This document shows, piece after piece, positions 8,091 to 16,634 of a stretch of DNA of 64,000 nucleotides. The notes beneath the pieces were generated by a model. The model worked only from the letters and a program-made list of their open reading frames with translations, did not search any database and was not told where the DNA came from. The translations under genes were made by a program, and so were the position numbers. The DNA comes from Acidimicrobiaceae bacterium. Lineage in GTDB: Bacteria > Actinomycetota > Acidimicrobiia > Acidimicrobiales > Aldehydirespiratoraceae. The stretch is taken from assembly GCA_026708645.1 (NCBI GenBank), contig JAPOUM010000021.1, positions 58,993 to 122,992 on the forward strand. Direction: 5' to 3'. Each line of letters opens with the position of its first letter. Position 1 is the first letter of the stretch.

Positions 8091-8884
8091 TGGCCCAGCT
8101 CGCGGCTGCGGCGGCTGGCGGTGTCGACCACCCGCTCAATCAGGCTCATGAAGTCGGCCTCGTCGAGCACGGCCAGCCCGGCCGCGGTGGTGCCGCCGGG
8201 AGTGGTCACGTTGTCGCGCAGCCGGGCGGGATCGTCTCCGGTCGAGGCCAGCAGCGTGGCCGCCCCCAGCAGGGTCTGGCGCACCAGCGAGTCGCTCACC
8301 CCCGGCTCGAGGCCCTGGCTGACCCCGGCGTCGCGCAGTGCCTCCGCCAACCGGAAGACATAGGCGGGCCCGCTGCCGGACAAGCCCGTCACCGCGTCGA
8401 GGTCGGCCTCGTCGACCACTGCCACCGTTCCGACCGCTTCCAGGATGCTGCGAGCCCAGTGCAAGTCCTCGGGCCCGGCCGCGCTGCCGGCGGCGATGGC
8501 TGAAGCCCCCAGACCGACCAGTGCGGGAGTGTTGGGCATGGCTCGCACCACCGGCGTCCCGGATGCCAGGCCCGCCTCGATCGTGCCGCAGCGGACTCCC
8601 GCCGCGATCGAGAGCACGCGCGGCGCTCCAGCCTCGGCCAGGGTCGGCACCACGTCTGCCACCACATGCGGCTTCACTGCGATCACTGCGTCGCTGCCCG
8701 CAACCGGCTCATGCGAGACCGACACGCCGGCGACGGCGCCGCCGACGGCCTGCTGCTGTGCCGAGTCGGGCTCCACCACATGCAGCTCGCAGGCTTCGGC
8801 CCAGCCGGAGGACACGAGTCCGCCCAGCAAGGCCACGCCCATCTTGCCTCCGCCGATCACCTGCAGCCTTGCCATGGTGTTCAT
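8087..8884 (-). CDS. proC: pyrroline-5-carboxylate reductase
   Basis: 265 residues from the chosen ATG. It reduces 1-pyrroline-5-carboxylate to proline with NAD(P)H. Signatures are LQVIGGGKMGVALLGGL (dinucleotide-binding loop), AVKPHVVADVV, RVLSIAAGVRC, RAMPNTPALVG, and the C-terminal signature GLSGSGPAYVFRLAEAL followed by LREDVTTPGGTTA-like residues (LRDNVTTPGGTTAAGL). The open frame extends to 8983, but that part is unlike the family. The ATG at 8875 is an alternative start three codons later. It leads the unit with the SAM hydrolase gene. Confidence 0.95.
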   Translation of the reverse strand: MNTMARLQVIGGGKMGVALLGGLVSSGWAEACELHVVEPDSAQQQAVGGAVAGVSVSHEPVAGSDAVIAVKPHVVADVVPTLAEAGAPRVLSIAAGVRCGTIEAGLASGTPVVRAMPNTPALVGLGASAIAAGSAAGPEDLHWARSILEAVGTVAVVDEADLDAVTGLSGSGPAYVFRLAEALRDAGVSQGLEPGVSDSLVRQTLLGAATLLASTGDDPARLRDNVTTPGGTTAAGLAVLDEADFMSLIERVVDTASRRSRELGQ

Positions 8885-9143
8885 GCTAAGAGGCCGACAG
8901 CAGAGCCGACAGTGCTCATGCGGTTCGAAGCCGCGCCTGGGCGGCAGCGCGCGACGTGGAACGACCACCCGGACCGGACGCACGGTGAGCCGGTCCGAGC
9001 AGCCTGCGCCTTAGCAGCGCGCGACCGGTCAGGCAAGGCAGTGCTTGGCGCCGCGCAACACAGCTGGCCTGCGCCATAGCAGCGGCGACAGCGGCAGCGC
9101 CCCGACGGCTCGGCGACGAAATCCCGCCGACCGTCGCTCGCCG

Positions 9144-10058
9144 CTAAGCGCTGACACGGCCGTGGCGCGCGGTGATCTGCAGGTCGCGTCGCACCACGCC
9201 GGCCACAGCGGCGATCACGATCACGCCGCCTATCACTTGCGCGGCCCTGATGGGCTCGTCCAAGAAGATCGCGGCCAGCACCATGGTCAGCGGGGGCGCG
9301 CCCAGCAGAGCCATGGAAGAGACGGTTATGCGCACATGCTTGTGGGCCCAGGTCATCAACAGATGCCCCGAACCCGGAACCGCCACGAGCGAAGCCACCC
9401 AAAGCCAGGCTTCGGCGTCGGGAAAGCTCAGACCGCCGCCGGTCAGCAGCGCCGGCGGGGTGGTCACGACCAGGGCGACGCCCCAGGCGACCGCTTGGAA
9501 CTCGAAAGCGCCGATTCGGCGGCGGGCTTCCTTGGCGAATGCCATCTGCCCCGCGAAGAACAGCATCGCCACCACGGCGAGAGCATCGCCGCGGCGGCTC
9601 CAAGTGGGAACTGAAGCCGAACCGAAAAGCACCAGGGCCGTGCCCGCGAGGGCCGCCGCCACCAAAGCCAGCAGCTTCAGCGACACCGGCTCGCCGAAAC
9701 GGCGCATAGCCGGCCAAATCAACACCACCGGCACCAGCGACACGATCATCGCCACATTGGTGACCGTGGTGGACTTGATGGCCTCGTAGAAGGCCACATA
9801 CCAGAGCCCGAGCATCACCGCGGAGGGCAGGCAGGCCCGAAGTTGCGGCCATGAGACTCTGCGCTTGCGCGACGCCATCACCGCCGAATAGATCAGCGTG
9901 CTCAGCACCAGCCGCCAAAAGGCGAGCTGGGCCGCTTCCAGATCCGCCGGACGAGCCAGAACGTTGCCGCCGGCCCAGCACGCCACGGCCGTGCCCACCG
10001 CCAGCAGGCCCGCGGTGTGCCAGTCGCCGCCGCCACGCAGTTCCGAGCCGCTCGTCAT
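9144..10058 (-). CDS. EamA/DMT-family transporter
   Basis: 304 residues with ten predicted hydrophobic segments arranged as two EamA repeats. The first repeat contains GTAVACWAGGNVLAR and LAFWRLVLSTLIYSAV, and the second AVVAMLFFAGQMAFAKEARRR. The second repeat closes with the typical PPLTMVLAAIFLDEPIRAAQVIGGVIVI. The family exports metabolites or amino acids across the cytoplasmic membrane; the substrate cannot be told. It stands alone, divergent from the GcvT-fold gene, with about 230 bp between them, and is separated from proC by about 260 bp in which nothing else is seen. Confidence 0.88.
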   Translation of the reverse strand: MTSGSELRGGGDWHTAGLLAVGTAVACWAGGNVLARPADLEAAQLAFWRLVLSTLIYSAVMASRKRRVSWPQLRACLPSAVMLGLWYVAFYEAIKSTTVTNVAMIVSLVPVVLIWPAMRRFGEPVSLKLLALVAAALAGTALVLFGSASVPTWSRRGDALAVVAMLFFAGQMAFAKEARRRIGAFEFQAVAWGVALVVTTPPALLTGGGLSFPDAEAWLWVASLVAVPGSGHLLMTWAHKHVRITVSSMALLGAPPLTMVLAAIFLDEPIRAAQVIGGVIVIAAVAGVVRRDLQITARHGRVSA

Positions 10059-10229
10059 AGCGACTGTGGCGCCTGCATGAACACAGTCGGCTCTCCTGTT
10101 CGCTCGGTCTCGCAGGCATAGGCGCTTGGCTCAGTCGCGACGATACCGGCGACAGGCGCGCTCGGCGGTTTCGGCGCCAATTGGGCACTCATCCGGCGCC
10201 TGTTCTAAACTGCCGTCACAAAGAGTTCG

Positions 10230-10252
10230 AGAGGTCGGACCGTCCGACCTCT
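10230..10252. promoter_or_regulatory. inverted repeat upstream of the GcvT-fold gene
   Basis: Perfect 10 bp arms AGAGGTCGGA and TCCGACCTCT around a 3 bp spacer. The centre is about 48 bp before the ATG at 10289. No T-run follows, so it looks like an operator for a dimeric regulator rather than a terminator. The regulator is unknown. Confidence 0.55.
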
Positions 10253-10288
10253 GAAAGCCCATCGATCCATGAGCAAGAGAGGGAATCG

Positions 10289-11446
10289 ATGACCGACGCT
10301 CCGCTCGAAGCACCCCTGTCAGCGGACAGCGCGCTCCAGGCGTCCTGGCAGCAGACGTCCTGGCCTGCTTTGGCTGCCGAATGCCAGGCAGCGCGTGAGC
10401 GGGTGGCGCTGTTCGATCAGTCCGCATACGCCAAATTCATCGTGGAAGGCCCCGACTCGCTGGCCGTTCTCGACGAGTTGAGCACGGCCCGCATCGACGT
10501 GCCAATGGGCAAGGTCGTCTACACGCCGTGGTGCAATGACCTCGGAGGCATCGAGGCCGCTCTGACCGTGACCCGCCCCGGCTTGGACCAGTTCTTGGTG
10601 GTAGACATGCCGGAATCGCACGACCAGGATCTGGATTGCCTCAAGAAGGCCGGCAGCGACAGCGATGTGATTCTTTCTGAAATCACCGAGCACTGGGCCT
10701 GTCTGGAGTTGACGGGGCCCAAGTCCCGCTCCGTGCTGGCTGCGCTCACCGGTGCCTCCCTGTCGAATATCAGTTTTCCGTTCAACACTTCGCAGCGCAT
10801 AGAAGTAGCCGGTTTTGATGTGCTGGCGTTGCGCACCAGCTCTGTGGGCGAACTCGGCTGGCAGCTGTATCTGCCCAACGAGCACGCCGAAGAGCTTCAT
10901 GAGGCGATTGTGGCCGCCGGAGAACCGCACGGCCTGGCTCTGGCCGGTGAGCAGGCCTTGGAAGTGTTGCGACTGGAGTGCGGCTACGCCCGATGGGGGG
11001 TTGACATCACCGCCGACGACACGCCGATAGACGCAGGCCTCGAGTTCACGGTCGGCTGGGACAAGCCCAACCCGTGGCACGGTCGGGCCGCGCTGGAGCA
11101 TCAGGCGGCCAAGCCTCGCCAAAAAGCTTTAGTGCAGATTCGCCTGGATCACCCCAAACTGCTGTGCCGGCGCGGCGATCAGATCTTGTCCGACAGCGAG
11201 CCGGCGGGCACGATCACGTCTGCGACTTGGAGCTATGTCGAGGACCGCTGCCTGGCGATGGGCTACTTGCATCGTCGCGGCGCTGAAGGCGTGAATCAAG
11301 AATGGTTCGACGTCGCCGACTTCGCCGTCACCGTCGGCAGCGAGCAAGACGACGGTGCCGACGGTGAGCAGATTTCAGCGTCCGTGTCGCTGCGCAGCTT
11401 CTATGATCCCGGCAATCAGCGGGTTCATCTGGCTGAAAGCCCGTGA
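10289..11446 (+). CDS. GcvT-fold aminomethyltransferase-like protein
   Basis: 385 residues. The whole protein resembles the folate-binding GcvT fold found in aminomethyltransferase, YgfZ and the C-terminal half of dimethylglycine/sarcosine dehydrogenases. Visible features are RVALFDQSAYAKFIVEGPDS near the start, WACLELTGPKSRSVLAAL, SSVGELGWQLYLPNEHAEEL, LRLECGYARWGVDITADDTP and PAGTITSATWS. The ATG at 10289 has AGAGAGGG ahead of it, whereas the frame open to 10181 lacks family similarity. A ferredoxin gene follows after 37 bp, so a one-carbon demethylation step using folate and an electron carrier is possible. The substrate is unknown. Confidence 0.75.
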   Translation: MTDAPLEAPLSADSALQASWQQTSWPALAAECQAARERVALFDQSAYAKFIVEGPDSLAVLDELSTARIDVPMGKVVYTPWCNDLGGIEAALTVTRPGLDQFLVVDMPESHDQDLDCLKKAGSDSDVILSEITEHWACLELTGPKSRSVLAALTGASLSNISFPFNTSQRIEVAGFDVLALRTSSVGELGWQLYLPNEHAEELHEAIVAAGEPHGLALAGEQALEVLRLECGYARWGVDITADDTPIDAGLEFTVGWDKPNPWHGRAALEHQAAKPRQKALVQIRLDHPKLLCRRGDQILSDSEPAGTITSATWSYVEDRCLAMGYLHRRGAEGVNQEWFDVADFAVTVGSEQDDGADGEQISASVSLRSFYDPGNQRVHLAESP

Positions 11447-11483
11447 AACGAGCCGTCGTGGCGGCTGTTTTCAAGGAGGCACC

Positions 11484-11681
11484 ATGAGAGTTCGCGTCGA
11501 TCAAGAGGCTTGCCAGGGCCACAACCGCTGCTACATGCTGGCGCCGGAGCTCTTCGACGTCGACGACGAGGGCACGGCCTGTGAGATCGGCGACGGTGAA
11601 GTGCCTGCGGGCCTGGAGGAGAAGGCCCGGCTGGCCTATGACAACTGCCCCGAGTACGCGGTCGAGCTGATCGAAGACTGA
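11484..11681 (+). CDS. small [3Fe-4S]-type ferredoxin
   Basis: 65 residues, with a strong AAGGAGG site 5 nt before the ATG. Cluster ligands are C10, C16 and C55, and the second ligand position is H13 (C-x2-H-x2-C ... CP). This pattern is typical of actinobacterial ferredoxins that serve cytochrome P450s and other oxygenases, which carry a 3Fe-4S or His-ligated cluster. The FDVDDEGTACEI segment is also characteristic. Its neighbour is a GcvT-fold protein rather than a P450, so it may pass electrons from a folate-dependent demethylation or serve a distant partner. Confidence 0.9.
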   Translation: MRVRVDQEACQGHNRCYMLAPELFDVDDEGTACEIGDGEVPAGLEEKARLAYDNCPEYAVELIED

Positions 11682-11876
11682 ACCGGCCTCTGGTCGCGGC
11701 GCACGGGCCGGGCCTGCGGCTGCGAATGCCCTGCCGGCTTCGCTCGGCCTCCGGGCGGCGCATCCCCCGAACTAGCCCCCAGCGCCGCGCCCGGTTATTG
11801 TCCGCGACGGGGACGCTCGGCCGCAGCGAAGCCCAGGCGAGCAGCCCCGACGCCCAGTACTGGAGGGAACCCGCTC

Positions 11877-13925
11877 GTGTCATCGAAATCCATCAGAAAC
11901 GTCGTCTTGGTCGGACACAACGGCAACGGCAAGACCACTCTGGCCGAGGCCATGCTCTACCGGGCTGGTGTGCTCAGCCGAATGGGCAGCGTCGCCGACG
12001 GCACCGCCCATTGCGATTTCGACCCCGAGGAGAAGTCCCGGAATCAGAGTTTGAGCGTGTCGCTGGCGTCGTTCGACTGGCGTGAGCAGCGATTCAACAT
12101 CATCGACACCCCCGGCGCCACCGACTTCACAGCCGGAGCGGTCGACGCCATGCAGGCCGCCGACCTCGCCGTGTTCGTGGTGGACGCCGTGTCGGGGGTT
12201 CAGGCTCAGGATCAGGTGATGTGGCGCCACGCCAACCGCTTGGGCCTGCCTTCGCTGGTGTTCGTCAACGGCCTCGACCGCGAACGGGCCTCTTTCGACC
12301 GGACCCTCGAGGATCTGCAGAACCATTTCGGGTCGGCTGCGGGTCCCGTGGTGCTGCCGCTCGGCGCTGAAGCCGAATTCCGCGGTGTCGCCGATCTGCT
12401 GGGCGACGGCGCCATCGACTACAGCAGCGGCCAGTCCGAGGCTGCGTCCATCCCTGAAGAGCTGGCGCCGGCCGCCGCCGAAGGCCATACGCAGCTCGTG
12501 GAGGGCGTGGTGGAAGCCGACGACGAGCTGCTGGAGCAGTACTTGGAGGGAGTCGAGCCGACCATGGAGCAGCTTCAGGGGCTGCTGGGCGCGGCGATCA
12601 CTCAACGCAGCGTTTTCCCGGTTCTTTGCGGATCCGCGGCGAAGCCCATCGGGGTGGATCACCTGCTCGACTTCATAAGCCGCTACGGCCCGGCCCCAGA
12701 CGCTGCCGGACCGGTGGAGGCTCGGCGTGGCGGCGAGCCCGCGGAGTTGGCGGTGGACGCCTCCGAAGCGCCGGTGGCGGTGGTGTTCAAGACCCGCATC
12801 GACGACTTCCTCGGGCAGATCTCGTTCATCAAAGTGATCTCGGGAACGGTCCGCTCCAATGACACGCTCGTCAGCAGCCGCACCGGCGGCAAGGAACGGC
12901 TCCACAATCTGATGTCGTTCACGGGCCCCGACCATCAGAGCCTCGACCATGTGGCCGCCGGCGACATCGCCGCGGCCACGAAACTCGGCGATGTGCGCAC
13001 CGGGGACACGCTGTCGCGCGACGGCGCCGTGTCGGTGCCGGTGCCGCCGCCTCCGCCGCCGGTCTACGGCGTTGCGGTACACGCTTCAGCGCCGGCTCAA
13101 GAAGACAAGCTGGCTTCGGCGTTGCGCCGCTTCGCCACGGAGGATCCCAGCCTGGTGGTCAGACAGGACCCCACCACCCGCCAGACGATCCTGTCCGGCG
13201 CAGGCGAAGCGCACATTCGGGTGGTGAGGTCGCGCCTCGGGCGCATGGGCATCGATTTCGAGGTCGAGGACATGCGCGTGGCCTACCTGGAGACGCTGGC
13301 GCGGCCCGCCGACGTGGAGGCCAAACACAAAAAGCAGAGCGGCGGACACGGGCAGTTCGCTGTGGCCATGGTGCGCTTCGAGCCGTTGCCGCGCGGCGGC
13401 GGCTACGAGTTCGACACCGAGGTCACCGGCGGCGCCATTCCCCGCAACCTGATCCCCGCGGTGGGCGCAGGCATCGAAGAGGCCATGTCGGGCGGCGGCA
13501 AGCACGGATTCCCGATGGTGGATCTGCGGGCGGTCTGCTACGACGGCAAGCATCACGCGGTCGACTCCTCGGAGATGAGCTTCAAGATCGCCGGGTCTCT
13601 GGCTCTCAAGCAGGCGGTGGAGCAGGCCGGTTGCGCGGTGCTCGAACCGATCAGCGAGGTCAGCGTCGAAGTGCCCGACAGCTACCAGGGCGACGTGCTC
13701 GGCGATCTCAACTCGCGCCGCGGCCAGGTGTTCGGCACCGAGCCGGGCACGGTTTCGGGCACCAGCGTGATCCGTGCCCACGTGCCGACCTCAGAGATCC
13801 TCAGCTATGTGATCGATCTGCGCTCCATGACCGGCGGCACCGGCACTTTCAGCGCCGAGCATCACGACTATCAGCCTCTGCCCCATGCGCTGCTGGCGAA
13901 AGTGGTCGCCGCCTCAGACGATTAA
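11877..13925 (+). CDS. elongation factor G-like GTPase (EF-G2)
   Basis: 682 residues, starting at GTG behind a GGAGGG site. It has EF-G architecture: a G domain with VGHNGNGKTTLAEA (P-loop, residues 12-25) and DTPGATDFTAGAV, then domain II with FKTRIDDFLGQISFIKV, and domains III-V with GAGEAHIRVVRSRLGRMG and KKQSGGHGQFAVAMV. The G4 motif, normally NKxD, reads VNGLDRERASFDR, so Lys is replaced by Gly, which may weaken guanine binding. This matches the FusA2 paralogues of actinobacteria, whose role is poorly known and may lie in recycling or ribosome protection, and not the main EF-G. It is monocistronic and followed by tRNA-Arg on the other strand. Confidence 0.88.
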   Translation: MSSKSIRNVVLVGHNGNGKTTLAEAMLYRAGVLSRMGSVADGTAHCDFDPEEKSRNQSLSVSLASFDWREQRFNIIDTPGATDFTAGAVDAMQAADLAVFVVDAVSGVQAQDQVMWRHANRLGLPSLVFVNGLDRERASFDRTLEDLQNHFGSAAGPVVLPLGAEAEFRGVADLLGDGAIDYSSGQSEAASIPEELAPAAAEGHTQLVEGVVEADDELLEQYLEGVEPTMEQLQGLLGAAITQRSVFPVLCGSAAKPIGVDHLLDFISRYGPAPDAAGPVEARRGGEPAELAVDASEAPVAVVFKTRIDDFLGQISFIKVISGTVRSNDTLVSSRTGGKERLHNLMSFTGPDHQSLDHVAAGDIAAATKLGDVRTGDTLSRDGAVSVPVPPPPPPVYGVAVHASAPAQEDKLASALRRFATEDPSLVVRQDPTTRQTILSGAGEAHIRVVRSRLGRMGIDFEVEDMRVAYLETLARPADVEAKHKKQSGGHGQFAVAMVRFEPLPRGGGYEFDTEVTGGAIPRNLIPAVGAGIEEAMSGGGKHGFPMVDLRAVCYDGKHHAVDSSEMSFKIAGSLALKQAVEQAGCAVLEPISEVSVEVPDSYQGDVLGDLNSRRGQVFGTEPGTVSGTSVIRAHVPTSEILSYVIDLRSMTGGTGTFSAEHHDYQPLPHALLAKVVAASDD

Positions 13926-13984
13926 GCGCCGCCTCGACGAAACAGCGGCCGCTGGCGCCTGGGAACTGAGAGCCGGACGTTCAG

Positions 13985-14059
13985 CGCGCTCGGAGGGACT
14001 CGAACCCCCAACCTTCTGATCCGTAGTCAGATGCTCTATCCAAATTGAGCTACGAGCGC
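13985..14059 (-). tRNA. tRNA-Arg(ACG)
   Basis: Reverse strand. A 7 bp acceptor stem GCGCTCG/CGAGCGC pairs perfectly. The D-arm is GCTC/GAGC, the anticodon stem TCTGA/TCAGA carries loop CTACGGA (anticodon ACG), and the T-loop is TTCGAGT. The discriminator is G. CCA is not encoded. Confidence 0.95.
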
Positions 14060-14094
14060 CGGTCGGACAGCCATCATAGGCCGTCGTCCAGCAG

Positions 14095-15183
14095 TCAGGA
14101 CTCGTCGCCCCGCGCCGGTGGAGGCGCGACGGCTTCGCGGGCCGCTCGGAGGGCTTCGGCGTAGCGTTCGAGGCTCTCGATGACACCGTTCAGCGACTGA
14201 GGAAACCTGATGTTCGGCTCGGGGTTGATCGGGAACCAGTAGCGGCCGTCCCTCTTGCACGGGTCTATTTGCAATATCGAGCCGATTTCACGGCTTACGC
14301 CAGGTTCGTCATCGAATTTTTCCCACCGTCCGACCCATATCGGGGTCGAGCCTCCGGTGTCCTCGAATAGCTCTGTATGAATGCCAAACCACAACTCGTT
14401 TCCGTGAAGACGTATGAATCGGCCGAATCCGTAGTGCCTTGGAGCTGCTCGCAGACGTTTGCGGTCGGCCCAGCCCTGGCTGACGCCCTCTGCTGTCGCG
14501 TCGTCAACGAGCCGCTGGTATTGGCGCAGCATAGGATCCGGGTCTCCATCGGGGAGGCTGAATCCTCCGTCGGCGTATCGTGCAAGACTGCGAAGCAGGC
14601 GAATTTCCGCAGCGGCTTCTGCGTCGTCGCTGTCAGCGGCGCGAGCTGCCATGGCATCCAGCAGACTTCCCCAACTGGCGATCATCAAGTGCTTCTTCGT
14701 GTCGCCGATCCGTACGCAGCGTCGCTCCGCCTCCACCTCCGTCATAGCACCGAATTCACCGTTGAGGCGTTGCATCAGTTGAGGCCACAGAGACCGGACT
14801 CTGCTGTCAGGCACCAGAAACATCACAGCCGCCGGGGCGTCGGCGGGCAATCGTCTGATGTAGGCGTTGGGTTGCCTGGAAGTGAGTTTGGCCCAGAACT
14901 TGACTTCGATGAGCAGTCGTTCCTGGCCGAGTTGGTCGTCCGCCGCGTCGGACTTGATGAAGCCGACTAGATCAGGACGGGTTCCTTCAGCACCGACAAC
15001 CTGGGATTTGACGGTGGCGATGGGCTCGATGTCGCTCACACCGGACTGAGCCACAACGTTCAAGGCATCCATGCAAGCATCACAATGATTGAAGATATGC
15101 AAGAGGGCTTCAGATGCTATGTCCTCGGTTCTGCCCGGGAAGTTCGAGACCAGATGCGCCAGCAATGTATTGCTTTCAGACAT
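14095..15183 (-). CDS. putative PD-(D/E)XK nuclease-like protein, unknown family
   Basis: 362 residues. The ATG at 15183 is preceded by a near-perfect AGGAGG. The N-terminal 50 residues are helical (LLAHLVSNFPGRTEDIASEALLHI). A candidate nuclease core follows around residues 75-110: TRPDLVGF, then LLIEVKFWAKLT and a conserved-looking QPNAYIRRLP. The D...E-x-K arrangement is that of restriction-like nucleases. The C-terminal half (FIRLHGNELWFGIHTELF ... WFPINPEP) looks like a substrate- or partner-binding module. No catalytic activity can be proven. It is divergent from the unknown pair at 15.3-16.3 kb and adjoins tRNA-Arg, so the region may be a small island. Confidence 0.55.
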   Translation of the reverse strand: MSESNTLLAHLVSNFPGRTEDIASEALLHIFNHCDACMDALNVVAQSGVSDIEPIATVKSQVVGAEGTRPDLVGFIKSDAADDQLGQERLLIEVKFWAKLTSRQPNAYIRRLPADAPAAVMFLVPDSRVRSLWPQLMQRLNGEFGAMTEVEAERRCVRIGDTKKHLMIASWGSLLDAMAARAADSDDAEAAAEIRLLRSLARYADGGFSLPDGDPDPMLRQYQRLVDDATAEGVSQGWADRKRLRAAPRHYGFGRFIRLHGNELWFGIHTELFEDTGGSTPIWVGRWEKFDDEPGVSREIGSILQIDPCKRDGRYWFPINPEPNIRFPQSLNGVIESLERYAEALRAAREAVAPPPARGDES

Positions 15184-15325
15184 GACAAGCCTCCTCCGCA
15201 CCTGTGAGCAGTCATGATAATAGTCGCGCCTGCGAGAGGCGCCAGAGACGCCGCGAGTCAGAGCGCGACGCCGTCAAGGAGGTTGAAACGACGGCTCGGC
15301 TGCCGGCAATGTCACAGGGGCTCTC

Positions 15326-15331
15326 TAATGT
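15326..15331 (+). promoter_or_regulatory. predicted -10 box for a leaderless transcript
   Basis: TAATGT ends 7 nt before the ATG at 15339. The distance matches other TANNNT-start pairs in the window and supports that start over the GTG at 15204. Confidence 0.45.
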
Positions 15332-15338
15332 TGTCCCC

Positions 15339-15872
15339 ATGAATAAAGCAGTTGAGAAGACAGCAATCGAGAAGACGGACCGCGCTAAGGCTGGCAGCGC
15401 CGAGACTTACGACGCCGAGGCTTACGACGCCGAGGCTGACAAGGCCGTGGCTTCGGGGTCGGGCACGGGATCCAGAGCCGGCAGCGACGGAGGCGCTTCG
15501 GCGTGCGAGCAGAGAGTGGGGGACATCGTCGCGCTGATCGCTCGAGCCCCGTGGCGTGAGGCGGTCACATACCGAGACTCGTGGCCTCACGAGTACGTCG
15601 TCGTCAAGAAGGACGGCCAAGAGGAGCTGCTGAAGGCGTTCTGCGCCAGAGTCTCAGCAGGCGAAGGAGTGGAATGCCGCTTCTTCAACCAGAAGCGCGA
15701 GTATTTGTTCGTGGGTGCGCACAAATACTGGACGATGACGGACTGCGCCGACATCGACCTTGAAGTCGACGACTATGTGCTCAACCGTGCGCTGCTCTAC
15801 CGAGACCGCCGCGATTTCGTGATAAAGCCAGGCGACGTAGGCACGACAAGGAGGCAAGACTCCCATGCATGA
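15339..15872 (+). CDS. hypothetical protein, first gene of a two-gene unit
   Basis: 177 residues from the ATG chosen; the frame is open to a GTG at 15204. The N-terminal 60 residues are low complexity, with repeated TYDAEAYDAEA-type acidic/Ala units. The folded part, from about residue 65, contains VGDIVALIARAPWREAVTYRDSWPHEYVVVKKDGQ, then CRFFNQKREYLFVGAHKYWTMTDC and DDYVLNRALLYRDRRDFV. It is rich in aromatic and charged residues and not membrane-bound. I do not recognise a family. Its stop overlaps the next gene by 8 bp (ATGCATGA), so the two are translationally coupled and probably work together. Confidence 0.6.
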   Translation: MNKAVEKTAIEKTDRAKAGSAETYDAEAYDAEADKAVASGSGTGSRAGSDGGASACEQRVGDIVALIARAPWREAVTYRDSWPHEYVVVKKDGQEELLKAFCARVSAGEGVECRFFNQKREYLFVGAHKYWTMTDCADIDLEVDDYVLNRALLYRDRRDFVIKPGDVGTTRRQDSHA

Positions 15873-16341
15873 CATAGCCCATCGCGATCGCTGGCGGGCC
15901 GAGCCGCTCGTCGATCCGCAGCCGATCCCTGCGCCCGACCGCGTCTGGACCGCCGACGAGATGCCCTTCATCCGGCGCGGATTCATCCCTCGGGTCATGG
16001 AAGAGAAATGGTTCATCTTCATGGAGCAGGACCGGCTGTTCGCTCATCGAAGCTGGACCGGGCTCGGGGTCTATGAGGCGGAGTTCGCTTCTGTGGACGG
16101 CGGGCATGTGATCGAGTCGGCGGTCGTCACCGGAGATCAAAGCAAATACCGGCGCGGCGAGGACGAATACGAGTCGCGCACCTTGGAGACGCTCATCGTC
16201 AGCTACCTGCTGCGGGAGGCGCCTTCTCCCGAGAAGACGGCTGATTTCGACTGGCACAAAAACTGGGAGCTAGCGGCGCCCAGACTGCCCAAAGAGTCGT
16301 TCCTCCCGAGAGTCATCAAGAAGCAAGACCCCGAGAAGTGA
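15865..16341 (+). CDS. hypothetical protein, second gene of a two-gene unit
   Basis: 158 residues, soluble, acidic/basic mixed. It begins MHDIAHRDRWRAEPLVDPQ and contains PFIRRGFIPRVMEEKWFIF, then MEQDRLFAHRSWTGLGVYEAEF, a GDQSKYRRGEDEYESRTL loop, and a C-terminal LIVSYLLREAP helix. The paired W/F-rich segments (EKWFIFMEQDRLFAHRSWTG) suggest a compact beta fold. No known family is recognised. Overlap with the preceding gene and lack of another promoter indicate a bicistronic module, perhaps toxin-antitoxin-like or regulatory. The gene ends 30 bp before a direct repeat that carries part of tRNA-Ser. Confidence 0.6.
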   Translation: MHDIAHRDRWRAEPLVDPQPIPAPDRVWTADEMPFIRRGFIPRVMEEKWFIFMEQDRLFAHRSWTGLGVYEAEFASVDGGHVIESAVVTGDQSKYRRGEDEYESRTLETLIVSYLLREAPSPEKTADFDWHKNWELAAPRLPKESFLPRVIKKQDPEK

Positions 16342-16369
16342 AGCAGCCCGCCGCCGCGGTCGAGCAGGC

Positions 16370-16611
16370 ACATAAATTATGTGCTTTATGAAACGCTTAG
16401 TGCATGAGCGCAAAATTATGCATATCGAACAAAACGGCTAGCAGGCGGCTGCCTCTCTGCGGCGCCGGGCGCATGGGTGCTCGGGTGCTCGAAGCATGAA
16501 CGCCGCCGGGAGGTTGCGGGGGTTCGGCCGGCTGCGGTCCCGGCGGCGCGCAGCGGCCTGGGCGCAAGAGCGGAGACGGTGGGATTCGAACCCACGAACG
16601 ACTCGCATCGT
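16370..16611. repeat. direct repeat, left copy, carrying a truncated tRNA-Ser
   Basis: About 240 bp closely matching 18299-18522, with a few substitutions and two small indels. It begins with the palindrome ACATAA-A-TTATGT and ends inside the tRNA-Ser variable arm. With the right copy it brackets the 1.7 kb segment that holds the AlbA_2 gene. Confidence 0.9.
16570..16611 (-). pseudogene. 3' fragment of tRNA-Ser(GCT)
   Basis: Reverse-strand sequence identical or nearly so to the variable arm, T-arm and 3' acceptor strand of the intact tRNA at 18482-18570. The 5' half (acceptor, D-arm, anticodon) is absent, because the match stops abruptly at 16611. Confidence 0.85.
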
Positions 16612-16634
16612 CGAGAGCCTGCAGTTTCCGGGAC

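Noticed and set aside
15204..15338. GTG start at 15204 for the first gene of the unknown pair
   Set aside because: The extra 45 residues are low complexity without a ribosome site, while a TAATGT box stands 7 nt before the ATG at 15339.
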